This document shows, one piece after another, positions 60,907-64,000 of a stretch of DNA of 64,000 bases. The position numbers and the translations under genes are program-made. How positions within the stretch are numbered: position 1 is the first letter of the stretch; each line of letters starts with the position of its first letter. Source of the stretch: Streptomyces sp. NRRL S-244. Its GTDB lineage: Bacteria; Actinomycetota; Actinomycetes; Streptomycetales; Streptomycetaceae. The notes below the pieces were generated by a model. That model was given only the letters and a program-made list of their open reading frames with translations. It was not told where the DNA came from and did no database searches. The stretch covers positions 124,001 through 188,000 of the forward strand of contig NZ_JOCX01000002.1 in NCBI RefSeq assembly GCF_000717915.1, written 5' to 3'.

Positions 60907-61536
60907 GTGGAACTGGCCCATTACTCGGACTATGCCGTGCGCCTGGTCAACACCGAGGAGCCGGCCCGCAACAAGGATTCGCTGACCTCGGTGGATGCCG
61001 TCCGGGCTCTGTTCGGCGCCAGCGCGCAGATGGCCCGCCGCGTCACCGACACCGACGTCACCCGCTTCCGCAACGTCCGCGGCCGGCTGCGCGCCGTCTT
61101 CGAGGCCGCCGACGGCGGCGACCACGCCCTCGCGGTCGACCTGCTGAACTCCCTGCTCATGGAGTTCCCCGTCAGCCCGCAGGTCTCCGGCCACGAGTAC
61201 CTCGACGACGAGGGCCGCCCCAACTGGCACATCCACCTCGCCGACCACCCCTCGAACGCCTCCGCCGGCTACGCCGCGATCGCGTCCTTCGGCCTGGCCT
61301 TCCACCTCACCGAGCACGGCCCCGACCGGCTCGGCCTGTGCCAGGCCGCGCCCTGCCGCAACGCCTACCTCGACACCTCGACCAACCGCTCCCGGCGCTA
61401 CTGCTCCGACCGCTGTGCCACCCGCGCCAACGTGGCCGCCTACCGGGCCCGCAAACGGCTGGAAGCCGAGGCGTCCGGCCAGAGCGGCCGCAGCGCCGAC
61501 GCCGCCCAGGACAGCCGCGCCCTCAGCGAACTCTGA
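60907..61536 (+). CDS. ABATE/CGNR zinc-finger protein
   Basis: 209 residues. The N-terminal 130 residues are the ABATE domain (AVRLVNTEEPARNKDSL, RLRAVFEAADGG, WHIHLAD). The C-terminal zinc finger is CQAAPCRNAYLDTSTNRSRRYCSDRCATRANVAAYRAR cut by its four Cys, where the family's CGNR is CATR. Such proteins are thought to bind DNA and act as regulators. GTG 60907 start. Its last 97 bases overlap the sodX gene on the other strand. Confidence 0.85.
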   Translation: MELAHYSDYAVRLVNTEEPARNKDSLTSVDAVRALFGASAQMARRVTDTDVTRFRNVRGRLRAVFEAADGGDHALAVDLLNSLLMEFPVSPQVSGHEYLDDEGRPNWHIHLADHPSNASAGYAAIASFGLAFHLTEHGPDRLGLCQAAPCRNAYLDTSTNRSRRYCSDRCATRANVAAYRARKRLEAEASGQSGRSADAAQDSRALSEL

Positions 61537-61835
61537 TCCGCCGCGCGCGGCCGGAAGCGCAGCACCGCCGTCGCCAGCACCAGCTCCTCGGGCACCGTCC
61601 CGTAGTCGGTGCTGTCGCCGGTCTCGTTGTACGGGTTGTCCCCGAGCACCCACCAGCCGCCCGGCCGCCGCTCCACCGCCCGCTTGACCACCAACAGGTC
61701 CTGCTGGAACGGGTGGCGCAGCACCACCACGTCACCCGGGCGCACGGCCGCCCCGTACCGGACCACCAGCCGGTCCCCGTGCAGCAGCGTCGGCACCATC
61801 GAGGGCCCCGCCACCTCCAGTACCTCGAACGCCAT
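61440..61835 (-). CDS. sodX: Ni-superoxide dismutase maturation protease SodX
   Basis: 131 residues of signal-peptidase (S24/S26) type. Catalytic Ser12 in EVAGPSMVPTL and Lys51 in LLVVKRAVERR form the dyad, and WWVLGDNPYNETGDSTDYG is the family end-box. It has no membrane anchor, as known for SodX, which cuts the SodN propeptide before His1. ATG 61835 has GAGAAGG upstream. It is divergent from sodN, and the last 97 bases overlap the convergent CGNR gene, so the final ~30 residues (Arg/Ala/Ser-rich) may be dispensable. Confidence 0.88.
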   Translation of the reverse strand: MAFEVLEVAGPSMVPTLLHGDRLVVRYGAAVRPGDVVVLRHPFQQDLLVVKRAVERRPGGWWVLGDNPYNETGDSTDYGTVPEELVLATAVLRFRPRAADQSSLRARLSWAASALRPLWPDASASSRLRAR

Positions 61836-62026
61836 CCGCGAGTGCCTTCTCTCCACCGTGCGCGACCTCCTCGCCCGCTCTCACCTCACTGCGCATGCTG
61901 CCGCAGCCTCCCGTACATTCGCTCACCGGTCCGGACGCCACCCTGGACTTTTGTCCTAAGCCCACGGGGCCGCTCGCGAAATCCCCTTTCCCACGGAGTA
62001 ATCTCCCCTCTTGAGAAGACGATCAC

Positions 62027-62033
62027 GAGGAGG
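62027..62033 (+). promoter_or_regulatory. Ribosome binding site of sodN
   Basis: GAGGAGG nine bases before ATG 62043. In S. coelicolor this region is targeted by the small RNA s-SodF (from the sodF 3' end) when nickel is available, so it is a regulated site rather than an ordinary SD. Pairing here is presumed, as s-SodF is not in this window. Confidence 0.6.
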
Positions 62034-62042
62034 ACAAACTCC

Positions 62043-62438
62043 ATGCTTTCCCGCCTCTTCGCCCCCAAGGCGAAGGTCTCCGCCCACTGCGATCTTCCGT
62101 GCGGCGTGTACGACCCTGCCCAGGCCCGCATCGAGGCCGAGTCCGTCAAGGCCGTACAGGAGAAGTACCAGGCCAACGAGGACGCCGACTTCCGCGCGCG
62201 CGCCATCACCATCAAGGAGCAGCGCGCCGAGCTCGCCAAGCACCACGTCTCGGTGCTGTGGAGCGACTACTTCAAGCCCCCGCACTTCGAGAAGTACCCG
62301 CAGCTGCACACCCTGGTCAACGACACCCTGAAGGCCCTCTCGGCCGCCAAGGCGTCGAACGACCCGGCGACCGGCCAGAAGGCCCTCGAGCTCATCGCCG
62401 AGATCGACCGCATCTTCTGGGAGACCAAGGCCGCCTGA
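62043..62438 (+). CDS. sodN: Nickel superoxide dismutase
   Basis: 131 residues. The 14-residue propeptide MLSRLFAPKAKVSA is followed by the nickel hook HCDLPCGVY, in which His1, Cys2 and Cys6 of the mature protein bind Ni. The remainder is the four-helix bundle (KAVQEKYQANEDADFRARAI, VLWSDYFKPPHFEKYP) that assembles as a hexamer in the cytoplasm. Maturation needs SodX, encoded divergently 207 bases away. Followed by a strong terminator. Confidence 0.97.
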   Translation: MLSRLFAPKAKVSAHCDLPCGVYDPAQARIEAESVKAVQEKYQANEDADFRARAITIKEQRAELAKHHVSVLWSDYFKPPHFEKYPQLHTLVNDTLKALSAAKASNDPATGQKALELIAEIDRIFWETKAA

Positions 62439-62460
62439 TCGCGGCCCGTCCCCGAGCGCG

Positions 62461-62497
62461 GCGAAGGGGCCCGACCGTCACGGTCGGGCCCCTTCGC
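62461..62497. terminator. Terminator of sodN
   Basis: Perfect 17-bp stem (62461-62477 with 62481-62497), TCA loop, serving sodN and the convergent DUF6104 gene. Confidence 0.88.
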
Positions 62498-62529
62498 CGT
62501 ACCCGGGGACAGTACGTCCCACGTGTGGA

Positions 62530-62715
62530 CTACTCGTCCTCGTCGTCCTCGTCGTCCAGGCGGGCGAGCCAGGTGGCCAGGCGTTCCACCGGGACCTCGA
62601 AGTCCGGGTTCAGGTCGACGAAGGTGCGCAGCTGCTCGGCGAGCCACTCGAAGGTGACCTCCTCCTCGCCGCGCCGCTTCTCCAGCTCCTCGATGCCGCG
62701 ATCGGTGAAGTACAA
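62530..62715 (-). CDS. DUF6104 small acidic protein
   Basis: 61 residues: MYFTDRGIEELEKRRGEEE, TFEWLAEQLRTFVDLNPDF and an acidic tail of Asp/Glu. The start is TTG 62715 with GGAG six bases upstream. Codon GC3 is high and the sequence is typical of a conserved actinobacterial family with no assigned role. Helical and strongly negative, it might bind a basic partner. Function unknown. Confidence 0.8.
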   Translation of the reverse strand: MYFTDRGIEELEKRRGEEEVTFEWLAEQLRTFVDLNPDFEVPVERLATWLARLDDEDDEDE

Positions 62716-62848
62716 GTCGGGCTCCGTGCCGTGATGAAGGTGTGCAGGGGACGTTTCCCGCCAGGATAATCCGCATACCCGGCGAGACCTCCCCTCTTGC
62801 GGGGCCCGGCGCTAGCCTGGACGGCCTCCACACCTGAGGGGGCAGGGG

Positions 62849-64000
62849 ATGCCGGACGGGCGCACGGGCGGCACCGCGCGCGCCTTCGAGCTCCTCGAAC
62901 CCCTCGTCCAGGCGGCCACCGTGCGCGTCCACGCGGCCCCGGACGGGTATGCACCCCATGGGACCGGTCCCACCTGGGGGAGTGGCTTCTTCATCGCCCC
63001 GGGCTGGGTCCTGACGTGCGCGCACGTCGTCGGTGAAGGGGGTGCAGCGGTGCGTCTCGTGGGGCGTGAGCTCGGCATCACCTTCTCCTCCGGCGCCGAC
63101 GGCACCACCGGCACCGTCACCGGCCGCGTCGAGTGCGTCCTGCCCGAGCGGCTGGAAGAGCGCCGCCCCGCCCGCCGCGCCCTGTGGGACCTGCCCGACC
63201 TGGCGCTGGTCCGGGTCCTCGCCCCGATCACGCACGCCTGCGTACGGCTCACCGACCGCGGCAGACCCCGCCTCGACGAGGTCGCCTACTTCGGCTGCAC
63301 CGAGGACCTCGGCGCCCCCGAGATCACCGGCCGCACCACCCGGCTGCGCGGCACCGCCGCCGGCGGCGCCGCCCTGCGCCTCGGCGACGACGACGAGATC
63401 GAGCCCGGCATGTCCGGCGGCCCGGTCGTGGACCTGGCCCGCGGCGAGGTCGTCGGCGTGGTCAAGGCCCGCCGCCACAACGGCGGCGGCGGACTGGCCG
63501 TGTCCGTCGTGCAGTTACGGACCCTCCCGCTGGCCGCCACCGGCCAGGTCGGGCTCTACCGCCGCGTCATGCAGGCCCACGACCTGTACCACTACGACCA
63601 GCACGTGAGCGACCGGGGCAGCCGCCGCACCTGGACGGACGTCCACGACGAGCTCCCGGCCCGCGAGGGCCCGTACGAGGGCCGCAGGCGGCTCACCGCC
63701 GCCGAGCGCACCACCCTGTGCGGGCTGCTGGCCGAACTGCCCCCGCCCCGCTCCTCGGAGGCCGTCCGCGCCCTGGTCGAGGCGGCCCGCGGCGAGGAGC
63801 CGGACCCCGGCCTGCCGGCCCCGCTCAGCTGGCGCGACGGGCTCGGCATGCTGCACGACCCGCCCGGCGGCGCCGGGGAGGCCGCCGCGATGCTCCGGTA
63901 CGCGACCGACGTCAGCGTCGCCGACCACCGCGAGCCGCCCTCCCCGGGCGCCGACGAAGAGTTGTGGGACTGGGTACGGGCCACCGCCGAGCGGCTGTGG
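62849..64000 (+). CDS. Trypsin-like serine protease with C-terminal effector-associated region, 3'-truncated by window edge
   Basis: The frame is open to base 64000, giving 384 codons with no stop. Residues 1-225 form a trypsin-2 fold: His in SGFFIAPGWVLTCAHVV, Asp in LWDLPDLALVRV and Ser in EIEPGMSGGPVV. There is no signal peptide, so it acts inside the cell. Residues 250-384 are helical and Arg/Glu-rich. This arrangement recalls proteins of the vWA-MoxR-associated (VMAP) conflict systems, where a protease is joined to effector-associated modules. That parallel needs the downstream genes, not visible here. Good SD (GGGGGCAGGGG) before ATG 62849. Confidence 0.82.
   Translation, partial: MPDGRTGGTARAFELLEPLVQAATVRVHAAPDGYAPHGTGPTWGSGFFIAPGWVLTCAHVVGEGGAAVRLVGRELGITFSSGADGTTGTVTGRVECVLPERLEERRPARRALWDLPDLALVRVLAPITHACVRLTDRGRPRLDEVAYFGCTEDLGAPEITGRTTRLRGTAAGGAALRLGDDDEIEPGMSGGPVVDLARGEVVGVVKARRHNGGGGLAVSVVQLRTLPLAATGQVGLYRRVMQAHDLYHYDQHVSDRGSRRTWTDVHDELPAREGPYEGRRRLTAAERTTLCGLLAELPPPRSSEAVRALVEAARGEEPDPGLPAPLSWRDGLGMLHDPPGGAGEAAAMLRYATDVSVADHREPPSPGADEELWDWVRATAERLW

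Overview
The window is a high-GC actinobacterial chromosome segment, almost certainly from a Streptomyces. Support comes from several gene groups typical of that genus: the SigR-RsrA redox pair, the das chitobiose-uptake system with its DasR operators, a class Ia ribonucleotide reductase operon under a cobalamin riboswitch, a SigH-type sigma factor with an RsbW-like antagonist, WblE, Ni-superoxide dismutase with its maturation protease, and the snapalysin SnpA-SnpR pair. Codons end strongly in G or C, GTG and TTG starts are common, and many neighbours overlap by ATGA or GTGA. I see no insertion sequence, prophage, CRISPR array or classical biosynthetic cluster. The segment reads as core chromosome.

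Layout. 1-5.5 kb: tail of a Sel1/TPR-like repeat protein, initiator tRNA, CatR-CatA peroxide defence, a CBS protein, HisN, a TetR regulator and an SMR exporter. 5.6-10.4 kb: RsgA, AroA, an M50-like membrane protein, a YedK/HMCES protein and a small hydrolase. 10.5-16.5 kb: SigR-RsrA with an exact SigR-type promoter, two tandem HD(-GYP) membrane proteins, a TPR protein and peptide deformylase. 16.5-21.5 kb: nrdA-nrdB-nrdS plus a DUF3703 gene behind a cobalamin riboswitch. 21.5-25.2 kb: an acetyltransferase, a Uma2-fold protein, and CstA with its small YbdD partner. 25.3-32.2 kb: DasR, DasABC, a GH3 enzyme and NagB, with DasR sites. 32.3-39.9 kb: an SDR/TetR pair, a PdtaS-like kinase preceded by another DasR-like site, WblE, a lipid kinase, SigH and its antagonist, and a UBP zinc finger. 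39.9-45.6 kb: a cation/proton antiporter, a PLP enzyme, an acetyltransferase, an amidase, and NsrR-flavohaemoglobin with two matching operators.

45.7-48.3 kb holds the most distinctive system. A Family 2B encapsulin shell protein (EshA-like, with a cyclic-nucleotide-binding-like insertion) is followed by a polyprenyl synthetase, the predicted cargo, and the two-gene unit is closed by a strong terminator. 48.4-55.1 kb: an acetyltransferase, a His-rich zinc-ribbon protein, SnpA/SnpR, DUF4097-PadR, and a ClpN-domain/HTH pair behind a doubled TGTCAA-N6-TTGACA operator, then a quinone oxidoreductase. 55.5-64 kb: malic enzyme, a polar amino-acid ABC transporter, a methyltransferase, a CGNR protein overlapping sodX in antisense, sodN, a DUF6104 protein, and the start of a trypsin-fold protein cut by the window edge.

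The genes form several self-contained control circuits, each with the sensor beside its target: CatR-CatA (peroxide), SigR-RsrA (thiols), B12-NrdABS, DasR-DasABC/NagB (amino sugars), NsrR-Hmp (nitric oxide) and SnpR-SnpA.
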